A stretch of 19,338 nt of DNA from an uncultured Porphyromonadaceae bacterium. GTDB lineage: Bacteria > Bacteroidota > Bacteroidia > Bacteroidales > Muribaculaceae. The position numbers and the translations under genes were made by a program. Positions 1-7,713 of the stretch are shown in pieces. The notes beneath the pieces are model-generated. The model had not been told where the DNA came from, did not search any database, and saw nothing but the letters and a program-made list of their open reading frames with translations. Within the stretch, counting starts at the first letter, position 1. Each line of letters starts with the position of its first letter. The stretch spans positions 1 to 19,338 of the forward strand of contig CAMWRO010000023.1 of NCBI GenBank assembly GCA_947176615.1. The letters are read 5' to 3'.

Positions 1-3000
1 GCACGATAGATTGTTGTGCCGTCGACGGTGTAGACCGAGGTCATGCACCCTTCGGCTCCGCTGACAACGAGGTCGTGGCCCACGTTGCCGATGCTGATGT
101 TGCCGCCCTCTATGGCTGCAATGCCGCTCATTGAGATGACAGCATCGTTGGACCCGCGCGATTCGCCGAGGTCATATACGACGGTGACGTTGTAGACATG
201 GTCGCCGCTATCGTCACAGGTGTTGTCGATAAACTGCGAGCCGGCGATGGGCGACTCGTTGATTTTCTGTCCGTCGCGGTAGATGTTGTAACCGGCGATG
301 ACCGCGTCGGAGTAGGGATTGGCACCTTCGTAGGAAATGTCGTCAATCTTCAGGCCCAATTCTTGATAAGACTTGCTTCTTATTGCAAAATAAGCGGCGC
401 CTGAGGGGAGGTCAACGGTGTATTCTTTCCAGTCGCCCTTGACGGTGGCGGTGAGTGCCGAGGTAAATGAGGCTGTCGCCATATCGGATGTCGAGTAGAG
501 GACTTCCATGCTTTCCCAACCGTTGGCCTTGTCAACCGGGGCGGCAAAGAAACTGATTGTCTGTGCGTTGCCCGAGAGGCGTGGCGAAATCATCCACTTG
601 TCAAGCTGAGTCCACATGACCGGCATACAGATAAAGCACTGGTCGCTGCCGTTGTGGCCGCTGTAAAGCGGGAATTGATTGACTGACAGGCCTGCTTGTG
701 ATGCAGAGAAGACCATGAACGACTTTTCGTTGAATGAGTTGGGGTGCATTCCCGAGGGTGAGGATGTCTCGCCCGGAGTGTTGTTGACCATCGTCCATGC
801 CCCCACGTTGTCATCGGCAACCTCGCTGCCGGGGAGGCCGATAGAGAAAGCTTTGTAGGATTCCACGTCGTCAAATACCTTGACGGCCGAAATCGAGAGG
901 TCGGGGGCTGTCCATGACAGCAACACTCCCTCGTCGACAGCCGACGCGCTCAGGGTCTCGACGGCGGGATAGGCGGGCTTGATTACGTTGACGGTGATTG
1001 TTGACGAGATGTTGTCGTCATCGTCAGTATCTCCGGGGCAGTCTACAACGGCGTGATATTCCACCTTGTCGGGACTGACGGGGGTGATGTCGTCGTTGAT
1101 TGAAGCTACGATTATCTCGTTGGGATAAATCTCGGGAAGGTCACCGCTCTCGATGAGCTTGCCGTTGCGGAAGAATGAAACCGAGGAGTTTTCGACAGTT
1201 GCGGCACCGGTGTTCTGAATATAGAGGTCGACGCGGAGGCTTTTGCCTGCCTCGATTTTGCCTTGGGCCGAGATTGATTTTACTGTCAGGCTCGATTCAG
1301 GCAGGTCGACGAGCTGCATGTTGTCGATTTTCAATGGAGTGCGGGCGATAGTGTACTCAAATTTCACTTGGATATCTTTTCCCTTGAATTGAGAAAGGTC
1401 GGTCCATGACCGCAGCCAAGCAGGATTGGTGATTTTCCCCATTCCTATAGTTTCGACCTCCTTGAACCCTTCGCCCGAGTTGACGAGGACTTTGAGGGTC
1501 TCAGTTGCCCCGGGAGTATCGTAATAGAAGAATACAAACGATGGATTCTCGCCCGATACGTTGATTTTACCGGTGAAAAATTCGCCTGATTCGCCTTCGT
1601 TGGCCGCGAATACCAGACCGCTGTTGTCGCCGTCGGGAGATCCCTCGGCATATCCGTAGCGCCACGATGCACCGAAATCAGATGACACGGTATTACCCAT
1701 TATTCCGGTATCGTTTCCGTCAAAATGCTCGATGTAGGGCATTGTGTAGGCCGGCCCTACGGGTATCAGTTCCGAGTTGGTCCCCATGTCGTTACGCCCT
1801 GCCGGGGTGGATGCAAAGACGGCATATTCGACAAAATCCTGCGAGGCACCCGGCTCAAGCGCTATGACAGTGTGGTTCAGGGAGGGGGTATTTTCCAGTA
1901 TATAGCGCCGCTCGGTGAGGTCATAGAGCGAGTAGGTTACCATTCCGGCGGGGATATTCTTGCCGTTGACATCTTTCAGCGAGGGGTCCCATGAGATTTC
2001 GACCTCGCCGAAATTTCCGGTTTCCTTGACACGGACATTCCCCGGGGCGCATGGCAGGGCGAGGCCGACATACACAGTCGTCACAGCCGCTTTTCCGGTG
2101 CCACCTTCGTTGGTGGCGACGGCAGTATAAGTGTGGTTGCCGTTGGTGGCGGTCTCGTCGGTAAAGGTCAGCACGTCGCCCGGGTTTATGGCGGTGTTAA
2201 AGCGCTTTATGGCTTCTCCGTCACGCGACAGGATGACTTCCCGGACCGAGGTCAGAGTCTCGCCGTTCATGGTCTTGTCAGGGACGGTTATCGTTATCTC
2301 GGCCGAGAGGGCGCAGTCGGTGTCGGGAACGACTGACAGCTGCGGAGCCTGCGGTGCGGCGATATTGAGACCCTCGGAAATGTCGATGTGTTTGACGGTC
2401 ATGCCGCCTGTCCCGGCGGGGCTGCAAGCGTGAAGGGCAACATAGTAGGTTCCGGTCGATGCGGGTTCCCATGCGACGGAATAGGTTTTTACTCCATCGG
2501 GAATGCTGATCCGGGTTTTCTTCAGGAGTTGGCCCGAGAACGGTCCGGTCGGGTCGGTCGAATAACACAGTTCAAAACAGTCGGGGTCGCCGCTTGCATC
2601 AAGCGTGTAGTCGCTTTTGAGCGAGAATGTCAGCGTGTAGGTCTGTCCCTCAACGAGGTTCATTCCCGGGAGGATGAGCCAGTCGTCAAGACTGCGTTTC
2701 GGGTTGCCGTAGATCTGGAGGTTGTTGTTGAAGCCTCTCAGCCAAGTGGCGCGGTCACCGTTTCCGTCAATCGCCGAGTAGGCTGTAAACATGTCGGGGT
2801 CAGAGAAATCGTCGGTGAACGGCGGGGTTACGTTTCCGCGATAAATCTTGTTGGAAACTACCGGGACAGGGGTATAGTCGGGATAATTGACCGAAACAGA
2901 GTAACTGAATGCGGTCAGCGATTCGGGCGACGGCATTTCGTCGCTGACCGATGTCAGTGTTGTTTCCTCGGCAATCACCTTCATGTCGGGGAGACGTGTC

Positions 3001-4220
3001 ACGGTGTAGGAGACTTTTGACTTGTCGAGATACCCGTTGTGAAGTCCCGACGTGACAGCGGCCCAGCTGATATTGAACATCCCGTTTTTTCGGGTCAGAA
3101 TGACGGTGTCGATGGGAGCCGGCATGTCGTTGCCTATCCATTGTGACGTTCTCCGTTTGGGGCCTTGTCCCGCCGCGTTGGACAGGCTGACGGCTATTTC
3201 ATACATTCCGGCGGCGGGAACAGTTATCTGTGTCGATGTCGGTGTCCCGCAAGAGGTCGTGCCCGATGCGATTTCAACATCATTGGCTGTCACATTGTAG
3301 TCAAGCGGGCCGGTAGCGTCGGCTCCGCCGTAGGTTTTCGACGGTGCGATAAAGGAGAGGGTGCCGCTCAGGGCATCATCGGTGAACAGGAGCGAGAGCG
3401 CGTCAGGGGCTGCCGGGGCATCGTCGGGAGCGAGCGCGACAGGGAAATACATTCCGCGCAATTGCTCGTTGTCGGCGAGGTCATACAGTTTCTGAGCCTT
3501 GGCGCTGACCGGGTCGACGAGATACAAGGCGGCGTCTGACTGGTTGGATACGGCATAGTAGAAACGTCCCGAGACGGGGTCGATTGCGGCCGACGTGTTG
3601 TAGGTCGATGTGATGCCGAGATTTCCGAGAGCAGTCATCTTGCCGGTCGACTTGTCGACCGAGAACAGGTCGCCCTCCTTGGTTATGGCATAGAGAGTTC
3701 CGTCAGGGGCAATGGCGCAGCCGTTCCACTCGGTTTCGAGCGGGGCGATTGTCTCGTGTGTCACCTTGGCGTTTCGGGCATCGAAAGCTATTGTGCCGAA
3801 AGAGAACCCGTCGACCGATGAAAAACATCCGTATATTTTCCCGCTTTCCGTGTCCCAAGCCAAGTCGGTCGCCACGTTTTCGAGACTACCTTCGATAAAT
3901 ACCGGGACTTCGTTGAAATCATAGGGGTTGTAGATGTAGTGATACACATAGATGGTCCCGTAGTTTTCGGTGTACAGCGTGGAGAAGTAGTAGCCGTCGG
4001 CAAACACGCCACCTCCGTTGGCGTTGAGGTTGATGTCCTGCCACACGGTTTCACGCCCGTATTTCGTGGCATTAAAAGAGTAAATGCCCACCTCGGTCTC
4101 GCTGATACTGTTGGAATAGACGAGGCTCGCGTGCAGCGGCTGATAGCTTTCGGCCGCTGAAAGCATTTGCGGCAGGCTGATTGTGATGGCCACAAGTGCT
4201 GATGTCAGTGATTTGCTCAT
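1..4220 (-). CDS. Large secreted surface protein with fibronectin III-like and choice-of-anchor J-like modules (C-terminus off the left edge)
   Basis: The frame stays open from the ATG at 4220 to the window edge, giving about 1406 codons with no stop. The N-terminus (MSKSLTSALVAITISLPQML) resembles a signal peptide. Roughly residues 25-290 read like a beta-propeller-type region with repeated short motifs (for example YAITKEGDLFSVDKSTGKM). After that come fibronectin III-like stretches and three segments of the choice-of-anchor J/cleaved-adhesin type, near residues 465-620 (FTDDFSDPDMF; DDWLILPGMNL), 820-960 (MPYIEHFDGND) and 1110-1310 (KWMISPRLSG). A CARDB-like stretch lies near 970-1070. The last visible residues (SVYTVDGTTIYR) look like the start of a Por/T9SS-type C-terminal sorting domain, so probably only a few tens of residues are missing. 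The role is inferred as extracellular adhesion or binding; no catalytic motif was recognised. The transcript diverges from the DUF308 gene. Confidence 0.85.
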   Translation of the reverse strand, partial: MSKSLTSALVAITISLPQMLSAAESYQPLHASLVYSNSISETEVGIYSFNATKYGRETVWQDINLNANGGGVFADGYYFSTLYTENYGTIYVYHYIYNPYDFNEVPVFIEGSLENVATDLAWDTESGKIYGCFSSVDGFSFGTIAFDARNAKVTHETIAPLETEWNGCAIAPDGTLYAITKEGDLFSVDKSTGKMTALGNLGITSTYNTSAAIDPVSGRFYYAVSNQSDAALYLVDPVSAKAQKLYDLADNEQLRGMYFPVALAPDDAPAAPDALSLLFTDDALSGTLSFIAPSKTYGGADATGPLDYNVTANDVEIASGTTSCGTPTSTQITVPAAGMYEIAVSLSNAAGQGPKRRTSQWIGNDMPAPIDTVILTRKNGMFNISWAAVTSGLHNGYLDKSKVSYTVTRLPDMKVIAEETTLTSVSDEMPSPESLTAFSYSVSVNYPDYTPVPVVSNKIYRGNVTPPFTDDFSDPDMFTAYSAIDGNGDRATWLRGFNNNLQIYGNPKRSLDDWLILPGMNLVEGQTYTLTFSLKSDYTLDASGDPDCFELCYSTDPTGPFSGQLLKKTRISIPDGVKTYSVAWEPASTGTYYVALHACSPAGTGGMTVKHIDISEGLNIAAPQAPQLSVVPDTDCALSAEITITVPDKTMNGETLTSVREVILSRDGEAIKRFNTAINPGDVLTFTDETATNGNHTYTAVATNEGGTGKAAVTTVYVGLALPCAPGNVRVKETGNFGEVEISWDPSLKDVNGKNIPAGMVTYSLYDLTERRYILENTPSLNHTVIALEPGASQDFVEYAVFASTPAGRNDMGTNSELIPVGPAYTMPYIEHFDGNDTGIMGNTVSSDFGASWRYGYAEGSPDGDNSGLVFAANEGESGEFFTGKINVSGENPSFVFFYYDTPGATETLKVLVNSGEGFKEVETIGMGKITNPAWLRSWTDLSQFKGKDIQVKFEYTIARTPLKIDNMQLVDLPESSLTVKSISAQGKIEAGKSLRVDLYIQNTGAATVENSSVSFFRNGKLIESGDLPEIYPNEIIVASINDDITPVSPDKVEYHAVVDCPGDTDDDDNISSTITVNVIKPAYPAVETLSASAVDEGVLLSWTAPDLSISAVKVFDDVESYKAFSIGLPGSEVADDNVGAWTMVNNTPGETSSPSGMHPNSFNEKSFMVFSASQAGLSVNQFPLYSGHNGSDQCFICMPVMWTQLDKWMISPRLSGNAQTISFFAAPVDKANGWESMEVLYSTSDMATASFTSALTATVKGDWKEYTVDLPSGAAYFAIRSKSYQELGLKIDDISYEGANPYSDAVIAGYNIYRDGQKINESPIAGSQFIDNTCDDSGDHVYNVTVVYDLGESRGSNDAVISMSGIAAIEGGNISIGNVGHDLVVSGAEGCMTSVYTVDGTTIYR

Positions 4221-4299
4221 AGCGCGTTTTTTATGGCATTTTGGAACGACAGACTGCGCCTGTCGGCCTAAAATGTGATGATTTGTACTGATTACACGG

Positions 4300-4315
4300 C
4301 AAATTTACAAATATA
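4300..4315 (-). promoter_or_regulatory. Tandem -7 boxes upstream of the large surface protein
   Basis: Read on the minus strand, TATATTTG (4315-4308) is followed directly by TAAATTTG (4307-4300). Both match the Bacteroidetes -7 consensus TAnnTTTG. No clear TTTG -33 box stands 19-20 nt upstream; that DNA is T-rich. The leader to the ATG at 4220 would be about 70-75 nt. Confidence 0.5.
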
Positions 4316-4403
4316 ATTTGGAAATGAAAAAATTCATAAACATTAATACTTCGTTAAGTGTATTATATTATAATTAATGTGTCATTTAAATTTCAACAAA
4401 GTT

Positions 4404-4949
4404 ATGAGTGGGAAAATTGATTTGTTCACTTCGGTGATAGTTTTGGCGGTCGGCATAGCTTTGATATGCCTCTATCAGCGTGTCGATATTCTTGACTGGA
4501 TTGTGATTCTGATAGGTATAATGTTCATGATACCCGGCATCTTCAGTCTTGTCAGCGGAATCAGCTCGCGCATGTCGGGCAATGTGGCATCGGTGATTGC
4601 CGGAATCGGGGCGATTGTCCTCGGGGCGGTGATGTGCGTATTCCCCACGATGTTTGCCCATATTTTAGTGTATATCTTTGCCGGAATACTGATAATCGGA
4701 GGCATATACCACATCGCTTTTATCGGATGGCTGTCCAAGCCGTTTATACTTCCGTGGTACTATTACATAATACCCGTCCTGATGATAGCCGCCGGTCTGT
4801 TGATGGTTTTCACCGACTTGCGCACCATCAACAGTGTCGTGGTCCTTATTACGGGTATCTCGCTTGTCAGCTCGGCGTTCAACTCCCTTATCGAATGGGT
4901 TGCGACCCATCCCAGCAAGAAAAAGGAGATTGAGAATAATGCATTATGA
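4404..4949 (+). CDS. DUF308/HdeD-like small integral membrane protein
   Basis: The protein has about 181 residues and is almost entirely hydrophobic, with roughly six transmembrane segments in pairs (for example LFTSVIVLAVGIALICLY and WIVILIGIMFMIPGIFSLV). This pattern and length fit the DUF308/HdeD-like family. E. coli HdeD is linked to acid resistance, but the function here is unknown. An in-frame ATG at 4377 would add nine polar residues. The ATG at 4404 is preferred because the protein then begins MSGKIDLF just before the first membrane helix, and because a weak -7-like TAAATTTC (4387-4394) would exclude the upstream ATG. The C-terminus is charged (HPSKKKEIENNAL). The stop codon lies inside a repeat that precedes dgt. 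Confidence 0.8.
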   Translation: MSGKIDLFTSVIVLAVGIALICLYQRVDILDWIVILIGIMFMIPGIFSLVSGISSRMSGNVASVIAGIGAIVLGAVMCVFPTMFAHILVYIFAGILIIGGIYHIAFIGWLSKPFILPWYYYIIPVLMIAAGLLMVFTDLRTINSVVVLITGISLVSSAFNSLIEWVATHPSKKKEIENNAL

Positions 4950-4959
4950 ATAATGCATT
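4935..4959 (+). repeat. 11-nt direct repeat with palindromic core, overlapping the DUF308 stop codon
   Basis: AATAATGCATT occurs at 4935-4945 and again at 4949-4959, separated by 3 nt. Its core AATGCATT is self-complementary, so the two copies can also pair as an 8-bp stem with a 6-nt loop. The first copy encodes the last residues of the DUF308 protein. It could be a weak terminator, a regulator site or simple duplication. Confidence 0.6.
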
Positions 4960-4972
4960 GAAATAATTTTCG

Positions 4973-4980
4973 TAACTTCG
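4973..4980 (+). promoter_or_regulatory. Candidate -7 box for dgt
   Basis: TAACTTCG differs from TAnnTTTG by one base and ends only 7 nt before the ATG at 4988. No TTG stands at the usual 20-nt spacing; the nearest, at 4958-4960, is 12 nt away. If real, it predicts an almost leaderless dgt transcript. Otherwise dgt is read from the upstream DUF308 promoter. Confidence 0.3.
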
Positions 4981-4987
4981 CGTCGTG

Positions 4988-6355
4988 ATGAATGACAAGT
5001 TAAATAGTGGCGCGATGCAATGGGACAGACTGATATGTGACAAGCGTTTCGGTCTGGAACATTACCACGACGCGCGGCGCGGGGGGTCCCGCAGCGATTT
5101 CCAGCGTGATTATGACCGACTGGTGTTTTCTTCTCCTTTCCGCAGGTTGCAGAACAAGACTCAGGTTTTCCCGTTGCCGGGAAGCGTGTTTGTCCACAAC
5201 CGGCTGACCCACAGCATCGAGGTGGCATGTGTCGGTCGTTCTCTCGCCAACGAGATTGCCGCCGAGCTGAAACTCCGTTATGCCGGCCGAGAGTGGGCGG
5301 GGCAGCTTGATGCCATCGGAGAGATTGTAGCGGCGGCATGTCTTGCCCACGACTTGGGCAACCCGCCTTTCGGACATTCGGGCGAGAAGGCCATCTCGTC
5401 GTTTTTCAGCGAAGGCGCGGGGCGCGACCTGCAGAACGACCTCACCGCCGGCCAGTGGGCCGACCTGACCAACTTTGAAGGAAACGCCAACGCTTTCCGC
5501 CTGCTGACCCACCGGTTCAACGGCCGCCGCCCGGGAGGTTTCGCCATGACCTATTCCACTCTTGCGTCAATCGTCAAGTATCCCTATGAGGCCACCCTTG
5601 CGGGAAACAAGTCGAAATTCGGCTTTTTCACATCCGAGAAGGAGGATTTTGTCAAGGTGGCCACCGAACTGGGAATGATTCAGCGTCCCGGCGAGAACGG
5701 GGAGGTGAGATATGCCCGTCACCCGCTCGTGTACATCGTCGAGGCCGCCGACGATATCTGTTACGAAATCATGGACATAGAGGATGCCCACAAGCTCGGC
5801 CATCTTCCCACAGCCGACGTCATCGAGCTTTTTCTCGGTTACTTTGATGCTGACCGCCGGGCACACATCGTCGATGTCATGGGGAGTGTAGATGACCCGA
5901 ATGAAAAAATAGGTTATCTGCGTTCCAGTATTATCGGCTTGCTTGTCAACTGTTGCGCACGCGCGTTTGTTGATAATGAAAAAAGCATCCTTGCCGGAGA
6001 GTTCACAGGCTCCCTGCTTGACCACATAACTACGCTTGAACGGGAGGGATACCGCCGCTGCGAGCAGCTTTCATGGAATAAAATCTATTCTGCTCCCGAT
6101 GTCGTGGATATCGAGCTGGCCGGTACGAGCATTATCTCTTTCCTGATGGAGAAGGTCATACACGCCGTTCTGCATCCCGATGAGAATTACTCGAAACTCC
6201 TTCTCGCAAAGGTTCCGGGACAATATGAGGTCAATGCGCCCACATTGTATGGCAAGATACTTGCCGCGGTCGATTACATTTCGGGCATGACCGATGTCTA
6301 CGCCCTCGACCTTTACCGCAAACTCAACGGAATGAGTCTGAAAATCAACAACTGA
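4988..6355 (+). CDS. dgt: Deoxyguanosinetriphosphate triphosphohydrolase (dGTPase, HD domain)
   Basis: Dgt hydrolyses dGTP to deoxyguanosine and inorganic triphosphate, affecting dNTP pools in the cytoplasm. The protein has 455 residues and carries the family signatures: FSSPFRRLQNKTQVFP near residue 50, the metal-binding RLTHSIEV near 75, the HD pair in LAHDLGNPPFGHSGE near 120, and a later Asp in VEAADDICYEIMD near 255. Together these complete the H...HD...D set. The length is in the range for Dgt proteins. A GTG codon at 4985 lies directly before the ATG at 4988; the ATG is chosen, and an ATG at 5015 (MQWDRL) is also possible. The TPM gene starts 1 nt after the stop codon, so the two are almost certainly co-transcribed. 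Confidence 0.95.
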   Translation: MNDKLNSGAMQWDRLICDKRFGLEHYHDARRGGSRSDFQRDYDRLVFSSPFRRLQNKTQVFPLPGSVFVHNRLTHSIEVACVGRSLANEIAAELKLRYAGREWAGQLDAIGEIVAAACLAHDLGNPPFGHSGEKAISSFFSEGAGRDLQNDLTAGQWADLTNFEGNANAFRLLTHRFNGRRPGGFAMTYSTLASIVKYPYEATLAGNKSKFGFFTSEKEDFVKVATELGMIQRPGENGEVRYARHPLVYIVEAADDICYEIMDIEDAHKLGHLPTADVIELFLGYFDADRRAHIVDVMGSVDDPNEKIGYLRSSIIGLLVNCCARAFVDNEKSILAGEFTGSLLDHITTLEREGYRRCEQLSWNKIYSAPDVVDIELAGTSIISFLMEKVIHAVLHPDENYSKLLLAKVPGQYEVNAPTLYGKILAAVDYISGMTDVYALDLYRKLNGMSLKINN

Positions 6356-6356
6356 C

Positions 6357-7631
6357 ATGAAACGATTTATCCACATAATGATATTCTCGATTCTCGCGTT
6401 TGTCGCGGGAGCCGTCACGGTCGACGAAGTGCCAAATGTGCATGTGGCCGACCGCACGCGATATGTGTCCAACCCCGACGGAGTCCTGTCGGCCGAGGCT
6501 GTATCGCGGCTTGACGCTCAGCTTGCCTCGATATGGCAATCGACGTCGGCCGAGGTCGTGGTTGTGGCCATTGACGAGATTGACCCGTCGATGACTCCCG
6601 ATGAATTTGCAACAGCTTTGTTTGAAAAATGGGGAGTCGGGAAAAAGGACAAGGACAATGGTGTCATCGTGCTCATCTCGCGGGGTGACCGCAAGGCCGT
6701 CATCCGCACCGGCTACGGTGTCGAGGGCGCGTTGCCCGACATTATCGCAGGTCGCATTATCCGCAATGTCATGGCACCCGATTTCCGCAACGGCGACTAT
6801 GATGCCGGGACGATTGCTGCAGTCGGGGCGATAGGGGAGGTGCTTGCCAACCCCGAGCTTGCCGACGAGTTGAAATCGAAGTATGCCAACGATTCGCGTG
6901 TCAGTCGCGGTGATGACCTCACCGCCGGTGAGTTTTTCAACATGTTTCTCGGGTTTGCGGCATTGATAGCCGTGGTAATGCTCATCGTTGTCGTTGTGAA
7001 AATCGTTTCTACCCGCCGGCTTGACGACGTGCAGCGTTACCGGTCTCTTGACGAGATCAAGACAATCTCCCTGTTTGGCGTGTTCCTGACACTCGGCATG
7101 GGGCTGATTCCCTATCTGATACTGATATGGAAGATGCACCGGGTGCGCCGTCACAAGCGGCTTTGCCCCAATTGTCAGACACGCATGAAGCTCGTCGACG
7201 AGGAGCACGACAACGATTACCTGACTCCGGCACAGGATACCGAGGAAAAACTCAACTCGATAGACTATGACGTGTGGCTGTGTCCGACATGTGCCACCAC
7301 CGAGATACTACCCTATATAAATCGCGGCTCATCCTACTCGGTGTGTCCCCGATGCGGCGCCCGCGCCATGTCGCTTGTCGACCGCCGCACACTTGTCGCC
7401 CCCACGGTTCACCGCGAGGGACAGGGTGTAGACATCTATGCCTGCCGCAACTGCGGCCATCAGAATCAGCGACCCTACAAGATTGCCCGGAAACCCGACC
7501 CGGCGGCAGCAGCCGCGGCCGGCGCGATTCTCGGCGGCCTTGGCCGTGGAGGCGGCGGAGGGGGCGGATTCTCAGGCGGCAGTTTCGGCGGCGGATTTAC
7601 CGGCGGCGGCGGAGCCTCCGGCGGCTGGTAA
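6357..7631 (+). CDS. TPM-domain (YgcG-like) membrane protein with two cytoplasmic zinc ribbons and a glycine-rich tail
   Basis: A signal peptide or N-terminal helix (1-19) leads to a TPM domain at about 32-165, with family-like stretches such as FEKWGVGKKDKDNGVIVL and RTGYGVEGALPD. TPM domains are reported in phosphatase-like proteins and in membrane protein quality control; the activity here is unknown. Two membrane segments follow (about 193-217 and 238-259). After these come four CxxC pairs at 270/273, 309/312, 330/333 and 363/366, which look like two zinc ribbons. The end is Ala/Gly-rich (about 383-424), as in many TPM proteins of the DUF2207/YgcG type. The predicted topology is TPM outside and ribbons inside. 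The ATG at 6357 is 1 nt after the dgt stop, which suggests translational coupling. Confidence 0.85.
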   Translation: MKRFIHIMIFSILAFVAGAVTVDEVPNVHVADRTRYVSNPDGVLSAEAVSRLDAQLASIWQSTSAEVVVVAIDEIDPSMTPDEFATALFEKWGVGKKDKDNGVIVLISRGDRKAVIRTGYGVEGALPDIIAGRIIRNVMAPDFRNGDYDAGTIAAVGAIGEVLANPELADELKSKYANDSRVSRGDDLTAGEFFNMFLGFAALIAVVMLIVVVVKIVSTRRLDDVQRYRSLDEIKTISLFGVFLTLGMGLIPYLILIWKMHRVRRHKRLCPNCQTRMKLVDEEHDNDYLTPAQDTEEKLNSIDYDVWLCPTCATTEILPYINRGSSYSVCPRCGARAMSLVDRRTLVAPTVHREGQGVDIYACRNCGHQNQRPYKIARKPDPAAAAAAGAILGGLGRGGGGGGGFSGGSFGGGFTGGGGASGGW

Positions 7632-7638
7632 TATTAGA

Positions 7639-7691
7639 AAAGTAACGAGCGTGGCGGAACTCTCTGAGTGTTCCGCCACGCTCGTTACTTT
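7639..7691. terminator. Bidirectional intrinsic terminator between convergent genes
   Basis: A perfect 22-bp inverted repeat (7639-7660 with 7670-7691) encloses a 9-nt loop, TCTCTGAGT. The stem has a GC-rich core (GCGTGGCGGAAC) and A/T ends. On the minus strand it is followed by TTTTCTAATATT. It lies between the stop codons of the TPM gene (+) and the MFS gene (-), where a shared terminator is expected. Confidence 0.9.
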
Positions 7692-7713
7692 AATGGATTC
7701 AAGGGTTGTTATT

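Noticed and set aside
2388..3020. 210-codon open frame on the plus strand
   Set aside because: It is antisense to the continuous reading frame of the large surface protein, has low-complexity unlikely composition and no recognisable family.
6345..7208. 287-codon open frame on the minus strand
   Set aside because: It lies opposite the TPM-domain gene, is rich in His, Arg and Asp as antisense shadows are, and has no domain signature.
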